From contig NW_025919387.1 in the NCBI RefSeq assembly GCF_907164915.1, positions 1-64,000 of the forward strand: DNA of 64,000 nucleotides. The letters are read 5' to 3'. Source of the DNA: Impatiens glandulifera (taxonomy: Eukaryota; Streptophyta; Magnoliopsida; Ericales; Balsaminaceae). Below the pieces are notes generated by a model. The model saw nothing but the letters and a program-made list of their open reading frames with translations, did not search any database and was not told the origin of the DNA. The translations under genes were made by a program, and so were the position numbers. This document shows, one piece after another, positions 20,979-32,779 of the stretch; within the stretch, counting starts at the first letter, position 1, and the number at the start of each line of letters is the position of its first letter.

Positions 20979-23665
20979 ATGGTATGTTTTTGAATGTCAT
21001 CTATACCTTCTTTACTTTTCGTCCCAACCTTTTTTATGTTTTTTGAATACTCGACATGAAATGTTCTGTTCTGGTTGATTATCAGGAAGGAACACATATG
21101 AGCGAGAATGATATGAACGAGAATGATATTAATGATTTAAGGTAACATGGTTTAACTTCTCTAATTTTTTTCGTGCATATGTAAGCGAATATCTCTTCAC
21201 TAAGAGCTTTTTTGATAATATCTTATAAAGCGAAACTCTATTCGCCTAATATTACAATGTTATTAATGTTGAAGTGAAGCTCTCTTCGCTTATATTGTCT
21301 TCATTTTACAATAATCTTCAAGTTTTGGTTAGTTGAACCTTTATTTTCCACGTGTTCAAATTGAACAGCGAATCTGCTACTTGTCGTCGTCAATTGAATT
21401 TCGATGGAAACGGCCAACCTTTGGAGGACATCGAAGCCAACTTAATTCCACTTTTAGGTAGGGAATTTGAGAGTGAAGAAGAAGGCTACGTATTCTACTT
21501 AGCATACGCTAAACTAATATGATTTTGTATAAGGCGCAGTTCAAATCATGTAGACAAGAGGGTAAAATACTGGATATAGTTTTTTGTTGTAGTGCACAGG
21601 GTGAACGGGGAAAGGACAAACGTGATGTCTATGTGAGACGTCGACGTTCTGTGACGAGGTTCTGTTGTGAAGCGAAATTGAGGATAAAGAGGGCAGACAA
21701 TGGAAAGTTCCAAGTGGTAAATTTTATTAGTGATCATAGTCATCCTCTTGCAAGTCCAAAGAAAACTCACCTGTATAGATGCCATAGGAATATTTCTGCA
21801 GTTGCAGGCTTACATATCGAGATGGCCACTAACGTGGGAATTCCTCCTAAGTCATCACATGCTCTAATGTCTAAACAGATCGGTGGAAGGGAGAATCTAT
21901 GTTTTCTTCCTGAGGATTACAAAAATTACATGCGAACTAAAAGAACGAGAGAGTGTAATTTTGGGGAAACAGGGGGTGTATTAGAGTATTTGCAGAAAAA
22001 ACAATCCACTGATCCTGGTTTTTATAATGCTTTTCAACTTGATGCGGACGATTTGATAACGAATATTTTTTGGTGTGAGTTCAACATGCGGTCCGATTAT
22101 TCATACTTCGGAGACGTTGTCAGTTTTGACACCACATACAAGAAGAATAATGAAGGTCGTCCAGTTGCGCTTTTTGTAGGTGTCAATCATCACAAACAAT
22201 CAATTATTTTTGGAGCAGCTCTATTATACGATGAAACTGCGATGACTTTTGATTGGTTGTTTGAGACTTTCACCAAAGCTATGCGTGGAAAAAAACCAAA
22301 AACCATTCTTACAGATCAAGACGCGGCCATGGCTAAGGCCTTGGCGTCTACATGGCCCGAAACAACTCATCGTCTCTGTATTTGGAACATATTTCAAAAT
22401 GCAGCCATACATCTTAGCTCCGTGTTCCATAATTACAGAGAATTTTCTAAGGATTTTTCTTCTTGTATATATGATTTTGAAGAAGAGATAGAGTTTGTTG
22501 AAGCTTGGAATCAAATGTTGACAAACTACGGGCTTGAAAACAACGACTGGTTGAAACGCATGTTTAGCATTAGGCGAAAGTGGGCATTAGTCTATGGACG
22601 ACAAATGTTTTGTGCTGATATGACGACAACACAAAGAAGTGAGAGTATGAACAGTTTGTTGAAAAGGTACTGCTCCTACAAACACAAGTTTTTAGAATTT
22701 TTCAAACACTTTGAAAGACTAATCGATGAAAGAAGATATGATGTGTTGAAGGCTGATTTCAAATCAATTACCAGCCAACCAAGTCTGAACTATCCAGTTT
22801 TGATCTTAAAGGATGCCTGCAAAGTTTACACCCCAGAGGTATTTAAGTGCTTTGAACAACAATGGTTTATGTCGCATGATTGTGGTGTAGAAATGTTAGA
22901 GGATGTCGACACACACAGAAAATATAAGGTAACACCCCACACTAGGAGATGCTCTCATACAGTTACAGTTCATAAGAATGATGATAAGAATATCGAGTGT
23001 AGCTGCTGTAAATTTGAATTTGGAGGGATTTTGTGTGCTCACATCCTAAAGATTTTCACAACGATTGACGTGTTGAAGATTCCTCCGGCGTTGATATTGA
23101 AGAGGTGGACAAGAACAGCCAAAGATGGAATATTTGGAACTGATCCCATCGTGGACAGTAGTAATGTTGATCCGAGTGAGCTTCATAACATAAGATACAG
23201 AGATTTGTGTGGCTTGTCCATGCATTTATTTACCAAGGCAGCCGAAAGAGATGACACTTATAAGCATGTCAGGGAAATTATGCTTAGCTAGTGTACGTTT
23301 GTGGATAAAAAATTACAGGAGAGTATAAATATGCAAACTCCACCAACCGGTGTATCATGTTCTGCCGCGGGTGCCCCTGTTCAAGCGAAAGGAATCAAAA
23401 CTAAGAAGCCAACAAAGTCGGGTAAGAGAAGGAAAGGTGGACTGGAGAAGAACTCAAGAAAAAGAAAATCAACAAGAATAACTAGCGAATCACAAATTCC
23501 GGTATGAATTTGCTGACTTACCTTCTTTACTAATAATTGGGTTATTAATATTCATTTAATAACATACTTTTAAATAAATTTGATATGCCTTTCCAGCCAT
23601 CAAATGCAATGCCAACGACCACTACTCAGTTCTCAACTCCTCAACAATGGGACGAAAGTTTTTAG
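20979..23665 (+). pseudogene. FAR1/MULE-type transposase gene of MULE A, broken near its start and end
   Basis: Exons are ...-20981 (ATG only), 21086-21141, 21369-23501 and 23597-23665. A FAR1 zinc-binding domain starts in exon 3 (REFESEEEGY, near 21470). A TGA at 21520-21522 and a one-base deletion near 21555 break it. The long frame 21519-23291 then keeps the MULE DDE core: VSFDTTYKKN near 22120, TDQDAAMAKA near 22310, and HRLCIWN. A SWIM zinc finger (CSCC...CAH, near 22995-23043) follows. A TAG at 23289-23291 replaces Gln relative to MULE B, cutting off a Lys/Arg-rich tail (23301-23501). Such proteins cut and move MULE ends. Related copy: 55566-58294. Confidence 0.88.
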
Positions 23666-26567
23666 CGAAGATTTATTCGCTGCGTGTCTTTTCCTCCAAC
23701 TTTCCTTAATAATTTTGGTCTTCACATACATGCGTTGGTGTACTTACATCAGGGCTAAAAGGTCTTCTTATGTAAGGGTTGAGGGTTTCACATATACGTT
23801 AGCTTAGAATTCATTGAAGCGAAGATTTATTCGCTTCATATAAGCCTCTCATAAATTGCAATTTTCATTGAACACGGATATATGTTCGCTGCTTTTCATC
23901 TTTAATTAGATGAATTCATGTGTAAAAAAAGTGAACAAAAAATTAATGTTAATTTTGGCATTTACATACAAGGGTTAGTGTGTTTCCATGAAAATAATGA
24001 AGCGAACATTTATTCGCTTCCGACCCACACCCCGTACAGAAAGCATGTTTCAAAAAAACAAAATGTTAATATGTTTACGAAGATTTATTCGTTGCATGTC
24101 ATTTCCAAGTCTTTTATTAAATTGTTCTGACGCTATAATTGAATTATATGAATTTCTTTAATTAATAATATTTTAAATCTAAATTATATTCGATATGATT
24201 TTGCTCATGTAGAAATAATAGTATATATAATAAAAATTTATACTTATTTCCTAACATAATTTTATCTATATAGAAATAATATTTAATAAAATATAATGTT
24301 AATTACACTATTGTAACAATACTTTATCAATAATGAAATATTTAATATAATATCAATACTTTATTAAAATATAATATTTAATAATTTATGTGATGTGACA
24401 AAAAGACTGCACACTGTTCCGATTTGACATATGATCACGGGCTTAATACTTTTTTCTGAATCCATAGATATGAAATGATTTCTTTATACAAAAACACACT
24501 ATTTTTTCAATGATGAAATATAATTTATTAATGATGTGACAAAACAAAGGACTGCCTACTATTCCGCCAAGTCATTTGAGCGAATATTTGTTCCTGCATG
24601 TCATTTTTAATAATTTACTATAATATTTAATAAACGGAAATTTAAAAGACATTTAATTTTGGTCTTCACATACACGGGTTAGTGTCTTTCCATGACAGAC
24701 AAGCGGGCTTCTCATGGTTGTGTTGGGGGGTGTACACGGGGGACAGGTGGAAAACAATTGTAGCGAAGATTTCTTCGCTTATGAACGACTCCCCGTAAAT
24801 AATGATGTTTGAAAAAATTAGAACATAAACATGAAGTTATTTTAGCTAAGATCTCTTCGCTGTTCGAATTATTTTTTTTATATGATACACGGAACTTCAA
24901 AATTCATGTTAATTTTCGTAATTTGTGGGATATTAAATTGTTTTCACGCTTAATCTTTTCAATAAAATATATTTTCATTCTTATTTATATTGAACATAAT
25001 TTTCTTCATATAGCAATAATATTACATTGAATATAATTTTATAATTATTTATGAAAATATTTTTATTAATGTAGAAATAATTTATTATTTAATATAATGT
25101 TAATGACAATATTGAATTATTTGTTTTATTTAATATAAGTGTTATTACTTTTTCGTTAATGAAATTACTTTTTCATGATGTGACCAAAGGACTGCAAACT
25201 GTTCCGATTTGATATTTGATAACGGGAAATTTACTTTTTCTGAATCAATAGATATAAATATTTTATTAAGAAAACAGATTTTCTGTTTGCTATAAATGTA
25301 GGGATTACATAAACAATCTTTGTCGGCAGCATGAAATATTTCGTGAGCGTTGTTGTTGAGAGTGTGTGTTTTTTTCAGATAGTTTGTTGGGATGTATCAT
25401 TTGGGAGATTCTATGTGATGGAAAACTTATACAATGAAGAACAACTGGTGGAAAACATCTTCAGTTACCACGAATGCTTGATACCTTAAGTAGAAACTAC
25501 CGATCAAATGAAGATCATTCGTGTCCACTGCTGGTGGGAAGAGCCAGCTGTGGGAGATTCCCTGGGATGGAAAACATCTCAAGAGATAACTCAACATGTG
25601 TATGACCACAGTTATGCGTGAGAGATCCGCTGTGGTCGCTTCAATGGAGATGCCTTGAAGCTGGAGATGCAGATGAATATTGTTAAAATGTACCAATGTT
25701 TATGAAACGTAGAAATGTTTATGAAACTTGTAATGAAATTTTGTACGTCGAATTATAATAATTATTTGCTATTTATATTTTCATGCACATGTCATTAAAC
25801 ATTTATAAAATAACGAATTTATTATAAATAATAAAGTATTATAATATCTACTCTTCTGGCTAAGTATACGTTTCCCATAAGTGAAATCATTGACATAATT
25901 GTAATCTGACGTGACATGTAATGTAAAATGTTTTGGCGCTTCTTCAATCATTCAACCATTCATTGGATTTAATATACAAGCAAATACATTTTCGTTCAAT
26001 GTGGTCGACCTCAAACATGAATATCAAGCGAATTGTATTTCGTTTCGTAACAATGTTGGGTTTAATATAGAAACTTACAGGCGAATGATTCTTCGTTTTC
26101 AAATTCATTAGAGTATGACATGAAAGTGGCACAAATACAATAAAATGTAACTTCAAAGATTGGATGCAACTTCATCTTCGTTTTCAATCACATGGTTAAA
26201 AGTAATACACTAACAAACAAACGAAGAAATGTCCGTTCGATTTACTGATTAGATACTATGTAATGAAGCGAACAACCAATCGATGGATCAATGTAAGGGG
26301 TTTACATGAACACATCAGTTGTTTTACATTATACTTTGAATTGATAATGACATCCAAATTGCAATCAAACAATCAAACATAACGACAATGATTCGATTTA
26401 TATCACTCCAGAATAAACTAACTACATAATGTAAAATATAACTTCAGAATATAATCAAACATAACTTCATAATATTGTTGAATACACAAAAACATTCCAT
26501 AATCCGTTTACATAAGTACTACACAGATTAACCAACAAAATAGCTGTTCAAAAATACAAATGAAGCT
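23666..26567. other. MULE A central non-coding region with dyads and MULE modules
   Basis: Bases 23666-24100 hold several AGCGAA/TTCGCT pairs. Bases 24640-24780 are one reversed copy of the MULE subterminal module (ATTTTGGTCTTCACATAC onward, ending AGCGAAGATTTCTTCGCT). The phrase GACTGC...CTGTTCCGATTTGA recurs near 24405 and 25190. Bases 25370-25700 hold a repeated phrase (GGGAGATTC...GATGGAAAAC) and could be an old exon, but no frame is convincing. Bases 25740-26560 are AT-rich. I see no gene here. Confidence 0.55.
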
Positions 26568-27733
26568 CTAGTCTGATTCATGAGAGGATGACTCGTCAAT
26601 CGGTCCTGTCAGCGACACGATCTCATGTTCGATGACGGGTGGAATGTATAGCTGAATGGCTTCGTTCACAGCATTGATCCATCGGTTGGGGATTGAAACC
26701 GTAAAAGAATTTTCAATTATTGATGCGTACTCTAGGTAAAGATGGTGAGGAGTAAGCATGAAGTCCTCCGGAGGATTGAGTCCATTCGAAGGTAGGGGAT
26801 TCCGTAGGCCAAATTGTCTGTATATGACAGTTGTGCAGTAGGAGGTAGTTCCCTCAAGGCCCAAAAAAATGATGAATGGAGAACCCCTCATCTCATACAT
26901 CATTACAGTAAAAAGATACCACAGAACAATGAACCTAATTGGGTGAATATCCGAAATAAAATTCGGAGGCACGAGTCCATTGACCCTTTGCACTTGTAGA
27001 TTGGCAAAGGAAGTGTAGGGAATTGAAGGACGGGGCAACCAATGCAACTTGTCTAACAACCAGAGGTAGAGAACCAAAGGTGATCCATGGCGAGAATAGT
27101 TGTTTTCCTCTGGAACAAATTCGTTAAGACCAAGTAATGTCTCAGCAAGTACAAGGCTAGCCAGGTTTGGGGCGTTTCCCATCAGTGCAGGAACTACCTA
27201 CAGGATCCTATCCGAAGGCCGTCGTCTTGCAGCCGGACATAAAAAAAATGAGCCAGAACCACAAGCATGATCAGTTTGCTTTGTGTGTGGTTGATGGTCC
27301 TCTCAGCTCCCTGGACACGCCAAATGTACTCGTCTATGTTTGTCATATTGAGAAATCCATGTTGGAGGGTAAACAAAAGAGCATCAAACATTGTACATCC
27401 ATAGAAGCTGTCGCAAATGTGGAAGGCTATATGAGGATCTTGATTGACAGGCAAAATCATGAGTGCAAGACTACCACACCTAAGGATTGAAGCAAAGTCC
27501 TCTATCGTCGGGCATATGTGCATTTCCCCAATAACAAAAGAACGAGAGTCCGTATTCCATCTGCTTTGCATGTGGGCCATCAGTCCATCGTGAACGTTTA
27601 TTCGTAATAGAGGTAGAATCTCATCTACATGATAGACACTAAAAGGGACAGGGTCATCGTTGATCAGACTTAAGTATCGCTCCAGCTGTTGCTGCGATAA
27701 AACTAGCATGTCTGGGTCCATCTCTACATCCAT
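26568..27733 (-). pseudogene. DUF7745-like gene (plant protein of unknown function), frameshifted
   Basis: Two minus-strand frames, 27733-27194 and 27182-26568, join with a small frame change near 27190. The first encodes FVIGEMHICPTIEDFASILR (27470-27529) after a helical N-terminus. The second encodes LASLVLAETLLGLNEFVPEE, then GSPLVLYLWLLDKLHWL, and later YRQFGLRNPLP. I recognise this order from the plant DUF7745 family, which is related to plant mobile-domain proteins and spreads with transposons. It lies about 1 kb downstream of the Ulp1-like gene on the same strand. MULE B lacks it. Function is not known. Confidence 0.6.
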
Positions 27734-28780
27734 CTTATGAGTTTTACACTAAATGACTAAAGGAAAGACACCGGTAGATAGAGATTTGGGAAGGAAAGAG
27801 TCAAAACAGAGAGAGAGGTGAGAGTGAGAGTGTAGTGTGAGAGTGAGAGTGAGGGTATTAGAGTGATGATGTTGATACAGCAGTAGTTGAAGTAATAAAT
27901 GAGTTTTCATTCTTGAATTCACATCAATACATAACTCCGGTAGGGGCATTACATGTTGTGAAGATATCTTCGTATTATAATTTTTAGTTCATGTAGTTAC
28001 GAATATATATTCGTCTAGGAATTTAAAAACATATATTGAAGAAGATATCTTCGTCTCTGATTTTCAAAATATGGATTGCACCAAAAAAGAACATAAGAAG
28101 ATATCTTCGTTTAGGATTTTGAAAATTTATAGTTAAGAGGATATCTTCGTTTAGGAATTTGCAAACATATAGTGAAGAAGATATCTTCGTCTCGGATTTT
28201 CAAAATATGGATTGCACCAAAAAAGAACATAAGAAGATATCTTCGTTTAGGATTTTGAAAATTTATAGTTAAGAGGATATCTTCGTTTATGAATTTGCAA
28301 ACATATAGTGAAGAAGATATCTTCGTCTCGGATTTTCAAAATATGGATTGCACCAAAAAAGAACATAAGAAGATATCTTCGTTTAGGAATTTGAAAATTT
28401 ATAGTTAAGAACAGGGCCACACGAAGACATAAGAATATAATTTCGTTTCAAAGGTGGTCATCATGTCAATATTACGGTTGCAAGTTTATCAGTTTCATGA
28501 TGTTAACAATATATCTTCGTTTAAGAATATTAAAACACACAGTTAAGAAAATAACCTCGTTTATGATTTTAAAAATATGGGTACAAGAAGACATATCAAA
28601 CATCAATACATTATAACTCCATACATTAAGATCTGAATTGCAGTCCATACATTAAGATCTGAATTGCATTATAAGTTATAATTCACTATCAAACATCCAT
28701 ACATTAAAAATATGTGAATTGACCTGTGTAAACATAAGAATTACTGTACAAGTATAATTCCGTATAACACATACAAATTC
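27734..28780. other. Spacer between the DUF7745-like and Ulp1-like genes
   Basis: Bases 27735-27950 are a likely leader on the minus strand, with CTCTCACTCTCAC-type repeats. Bases 27955-28560 hold GAAGATATCTTCGT palindromes, including the 136-bp tandem repeat listed separately. Bases 28580-28780 are AT-rich, with ATACATTAAGATCTGAATTG repeated at about 28611 and 28647. Confidence 0.6.
28038..28420. repeat. 136-bp tandem repeat with GAAGATATCTTCGT palindromes
   Basis: The phrase GAAGAAGATATCTTCGTCTC starts at 28038, 28174 and 28310, a period of 136 bp over about 2.8 copies with very few mismatches. Each unit holds three copies of a (G)AGATATCTTCGT-type palindrome. The motif is a sibling of, but not identical to, the AGCGAA-N6-TTCGCT dyad of the MULE ends. 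Confidence 0.85.
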
Positions 28781-31408
28781 CTAATATCTTGATCTAATTG
28801 CAGTCTTTAACTTGAACCTATTGACATTGTGCTCAGACATAAGAATTCTGTATAAATATTTTATCCTCAATGTACTCAAAGCTTCTCCGACCTTCAAAAG
28901 AACAAGAGAAAGTATAAGAACATCTAAAATTGTTAAATGTCATACACTAACATATGGTATAACACTTACATTATTTTCGTTGATGTCAATAGACCAATCC
29001 TTCGTCGTTCCTCTATATGTTTCCATATGTCTCATTAAATATACACCACAGTCTTTCTTGTTTGTTTGGTCTTGCCAGTCCAGCTTTGGGGCCGTTATCC
29101 TGTATTTTTTAACCTTTGCAGCAATTCTTTCTATGCCTTGACTTACCAAGAAAGTCACAAAACAATCGAGTTGTTTCCTCAAAGTGACATACTTGTCCAT
29201 AATTTTCATTCTATGAGGACGACCGGAGTTGTCTAGTACAATGATTTTGGAGTCTTTAATATTCACACATACAAGAAAGAAATGTCTGGAAAAGACGACA
29301 GGTAGGAATATCTGTAAAAAGAACACAAACATTTATTATTTTATTGCATACTCGTTACTTGGAATTGAGGGATATGTACATACCATGTCAGCGAAGATGA
29401 GGTCTTCTTTTGTGACATCGTAGTTTCTCATGTCTTCTTCAATGGATTGGGAAAATAAGGTGGAATCATGCTCCATATTAACCTACAAAATAAGGGCAGA
29501 GCATCAAAGTCATGAACATTGAAGGATACATAGCACAAAAAAAGAGAAGCACTTACATGTGAAATTGATGAGAAACAAATTATTCTTGGTTCATGCCTTG
29601 GCAACCTACGGCATTTGAAGTGCAAAATTATGGACCAAGCGTCAATCACTTCGCTCGCAATTTCTTGACCCATTTTCATTGTTTGAAATAGCCGACGGGT
29701 GATATTACCCGGTGCACCTTCGTACAGAACGTCACTGCAAAATACATTCATTTAGAAGACCATAACTAACTAATTTCATTTTTCAAATTTCTAAAAGCAT
29801 GCGAAGTAACTTACAATGGAGGCAGGTCTTCATCAAACACAAAATCGGCTAATCTCTGTTCCTTGTTGGTTATTTTGTGGTCCAACATATCCGCAACCTG
29901 TTGCATGTAAGGGGATCGAAGGTGCACAGGAATTTTTGAGATCTTCCTCTTAGGATATTCTCTAATGTTGATGCGTCCCCCCCATCACCTTCATCTTCAT
30001 CTTCAGAAGATTCAACGGCCTTAGAAGCCTCAACCTGTTCCTTGCCTTCACCCTGATCACTTGGTGCAACAGACTGAGCTTGGGATTCCGCAACATTTTC
30101 CTTCCCTACACACTGATCATTTGGTTCAACATGCTGAGATTTGGGTTCCTCAACCTGTTCCTTCCTTTCACCCTGATCATCGTCTTCAACAGTGGTTGTC
30201 TGCACTTTGTGTGCCTCATCCGGTTCCTTCCCTTCACCCTCATGATCAGTTGGTTCAACACTAGGTGAGTCATCTTTGTTGGGAAGAACTGCATCCTCAG
30301 GTTCGTCCTATTGAGGAGGGGGTGACTTGGCTTGAATGTTCTGAAAGGCAGCCTCTACATCTTCCTGTTCAAGAAGTTGTGATTCATCTTCAATGTCCTG
30401 ACCTACATCCTCAACAGCTTTCGATTGCACAGGGGGTGACGGAGCTTCATTGTGCAGAACGGAATCATCGAGATCATTCGGTTCAACGTGATCTGATGGA
30501 TTTTCTTGATTTGCCATCACTGCATCCTCAAAATCATTCAGTTCAACCCGTGCTGGTGGATTGTCTGCATTGTCCTCCACTGCATTCTCACAGGGGTATT
30601 CAACCGGGGGACTATTGATTTTCAAGCCCGCACACAGTAAAGTGTCCCCAAGTGCCTCACTTGGAGGATCTTCCACACCTACACGAACATCACCATCGTT
30701 CACCACCTTCAAGTGTTTCATGAACCCTTCAGACTCTCTTAGGTTCAGGAAACCGACCTCAAAAAAAAGCTTCGGATCGATGTTGCGTTTCTCCAACTCC
30801 CCTGATAGGTAATTAAGCTGTTGGGCTGTATCTTTAAAAGTTTGCAGGATTTTGGATGTCAACATCTGTACCATATGAAAAACAGATTTCATTAATCTTG
30901 AAAACAGGATAATATAGACAAATGGGAGTCAATTTCTTGTTTCCACATACCTCATTATCGTCTTCTGTTACTTCAACCGAGTCAACTGGATTCTCGGGTT
31001 GTTTAGCTGCTAAGCGCGCCCTTGCACGACCCATCCCAAAACCACCGGCACGAACTTCTAAGTTGGTAAACTCTAACACGGTGACGTCATCCCAACAAGA
31101 GATTATTGGAAATTTTCTTTCGTAGGGGATACGTTCACCTTCCACAAAAACACCATCTAGGTAGCAAATCTGGAGTAAAGGAATGGGAAACATGTTAGAA
31201 AATATTAGATATCTATAAATCATATACAAGAGAGGCAACAATACTTACCAATAAAAGGGTTATAGGTCCATCGAAATATGGATTTTTATCTTTACTTACT
31301 TTTTCTTTCCAACTTCTTACACTGTCAATCAATCGTTGTAGTGTGAAGTGGCACCAGTTCAGTTCCTTTATGTTATCAACATCCATTAAGGATTTGAGAA
31401 TTTTGAAC
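28781..31408 (-). pseudogene. Ulp1-like (C48) cysteine protease gene of MULE A, 3' part
   Basis: Read on the minus strand after the nested Sirevirus. An exon at 31408 to about 31252 (LKSLMDVDNIKELNWCHFTL) is followed by 31171-30953 (YERKFPIISCWDD, then AGGFGMGRARARLA). A long acidic exon (30868 to about 29820) has a TAG near 30308 and a frame change in a seven-base C run near 29980. Then come DAWSIILHFKCRRLPRHEP and the protease core. In the core, RHFFLVC carries the catalytic His, LDN the Asp and DCGVYLMRHMETY the Cys. The end is at 28781 after ALSTLRIKYLYRILMSEHN. Ulp1-type enzymes remove SUMO; copies in MULEs have no proven role. The catalytic triad is intact. Confidence 0.78.
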
Positions 31409-31472
31409 CTGAAATGAAAAAAATACATGTGTTAGTATTCACAAATACAATTAGATATATAATAGGTTTGAA

Positions 31473-31477
31473 TACAT
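31473..31477. other. Target duplication TACAT, left of the Sirevirus
   Basis: TACAT directly precedes the 5' LTR (31478) and is repeated at 46999-47003 after the 3' LTR. It marks the integration of the nested element into a Ulp1 gene intron. Confidence 0.93.
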
Positions 31478-32734
31478 TGATAGAAAAATTAAGTAGATTA
31501 ATTTTTGAACCGGCCAAATAAACTAAACAGAGATTAATCTTCATGTGCAGGTACTTAACAAACCGGAACCGATTGAGGCATCAAAAACCGGTTGCTACTA
31601 CTTCAAAGAAACCAGCCTCAAGTGATCGAGTTAAAAGATCACAGGAACCGGCTTCACTTTCTCAAAGCGACCGGTTAACGAAGAACATAAGATTACATTC
31701 CAACCGGATCATAATGCACAAGACACAGAAACCGGACAGTACAGATCAAAAGTCAGAAGATTCAAATCTCAAGAGTGACGTACCATGACGGAAGAAACGT
31801 GTCTTTAAAGAATAAAAGAAGATCAGATCCGATCAGAAGCATGCGAGGAAAGCAATGATGCTTTGCTGATCCGATGCTGACAGCCGGAAGCGGATGTTCA
31901 ACACGTGTATCAATCTGAAAACCGGCTATGTCATCACATGCTCAGAGTCACCTGCATGAATGCCAGGTGTTGAGGAAATTGAAGCGTACAAGCAACCTCT
32001 CTACAAACAGGCGTGATGACGATCAACCAATCCAGAAGAGAGAGAAGAAAGTAGCCGTTAGCTACTTTCAGCTATAAAAGGAAGACGGATCGTCTTCATT
32101 CAAAGCAGTTCGGTAGTTGTAGTTGTGAGCATCATAAACTTTGAAAGTCATAAAGCATTAAATTCTAGAGAGATAAAGTCCTGTATTCTAAAGCCAGTGT
32201 GCTTAAAACCGGAAGCTTTGTGTGTGTTGTTTTGTTGAGTTGTTGTATTACATCAAAGTGTGAGTTTGGTGTAACCGGCGAGTAGCGAAGTTGGGCTCGA
32301 CCGGAAGTGTAATTGTAACTCTAAAGAGTTAGTGGAGATCCTTCTCATAACCTGAGAAGAAGGGGTGACGTAGGAGGGTTTGCTCCGAACATCCATAAAC
32401 AAATCCCTTGTCTCGTGCTCTTTCATTCGCTTTCATTTCCCGCTTTCTTAACGTAAACCGCAAACTAATCATACTTCCAAAACCGGTCACTCACCTCCAT
32501 TAAACCGACTCCTTCCTAAAACATCATCTAAAAGTCGCATTCGTTGCTTCAACCTGAAACAGACATTTCCGCCCTTGAACCCGGTTCAAGAGTCTGTGAC
32601 AGGTTGTGCAGTGCTGAGAAAGGTTTTAGTCTTTAACCGGACTATCACCAAAGAGTTGTGTGTTGTGTAAGCGGCCACCCTTACCTGAAACCAGAAAACA
32701 CTCCGGTCCTCCAAGGGCGTCCCCGATCCTAACA
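31478..32734 (+). repeat. Sirevirus 5' LTR
   Basis: It starts TGATAGAAAAATTAAG and ends GATCCTAACA. A TATA box (TATAAAAG) is at 32073-32080, so U3 is about 600 bp and transcription should start near 32105. The U5 region contains GTGACGTAGGAGGGTTTGCT, followed by the CCGAACATCCATAAAC phrase that is also found in RT1 LTRs. The frame 31543-31788 is LTR sequence and not a gene. Confidence 0.94.
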
Positions 32735-32736
32735 AG

Positions 32737-32748
32737 TGGTATCAGAGT
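32737..32748 (+). other. Sirevirus primer-binding site
   Basis: TGGTATCAGAGT follows the 5' LTR end after two bases (AG). It is the usual initiator-methionine tRNA complementary site of plant Copia elements. Confidence 0.9.
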
Positions 32749-32779
32749 GAGGATCTTAGCACTCAAGCAACCTAAGAAG

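Noticed and set aside
25427..25696. 89-aa minus-strand ORF in the MULE A spacer
   Set aside because: It has no family resemblance, and the region contains an internal repeat (GGGAGATTC...GATGGAAAAC) which explains the open frame.
29980..29990. Functional frameshift site in the Ulp1 gene (seven-C run)
   Set aside because: A homopolymer indel by mutation or sequencing error is more likely, and another stop lies upstream in the same exon.
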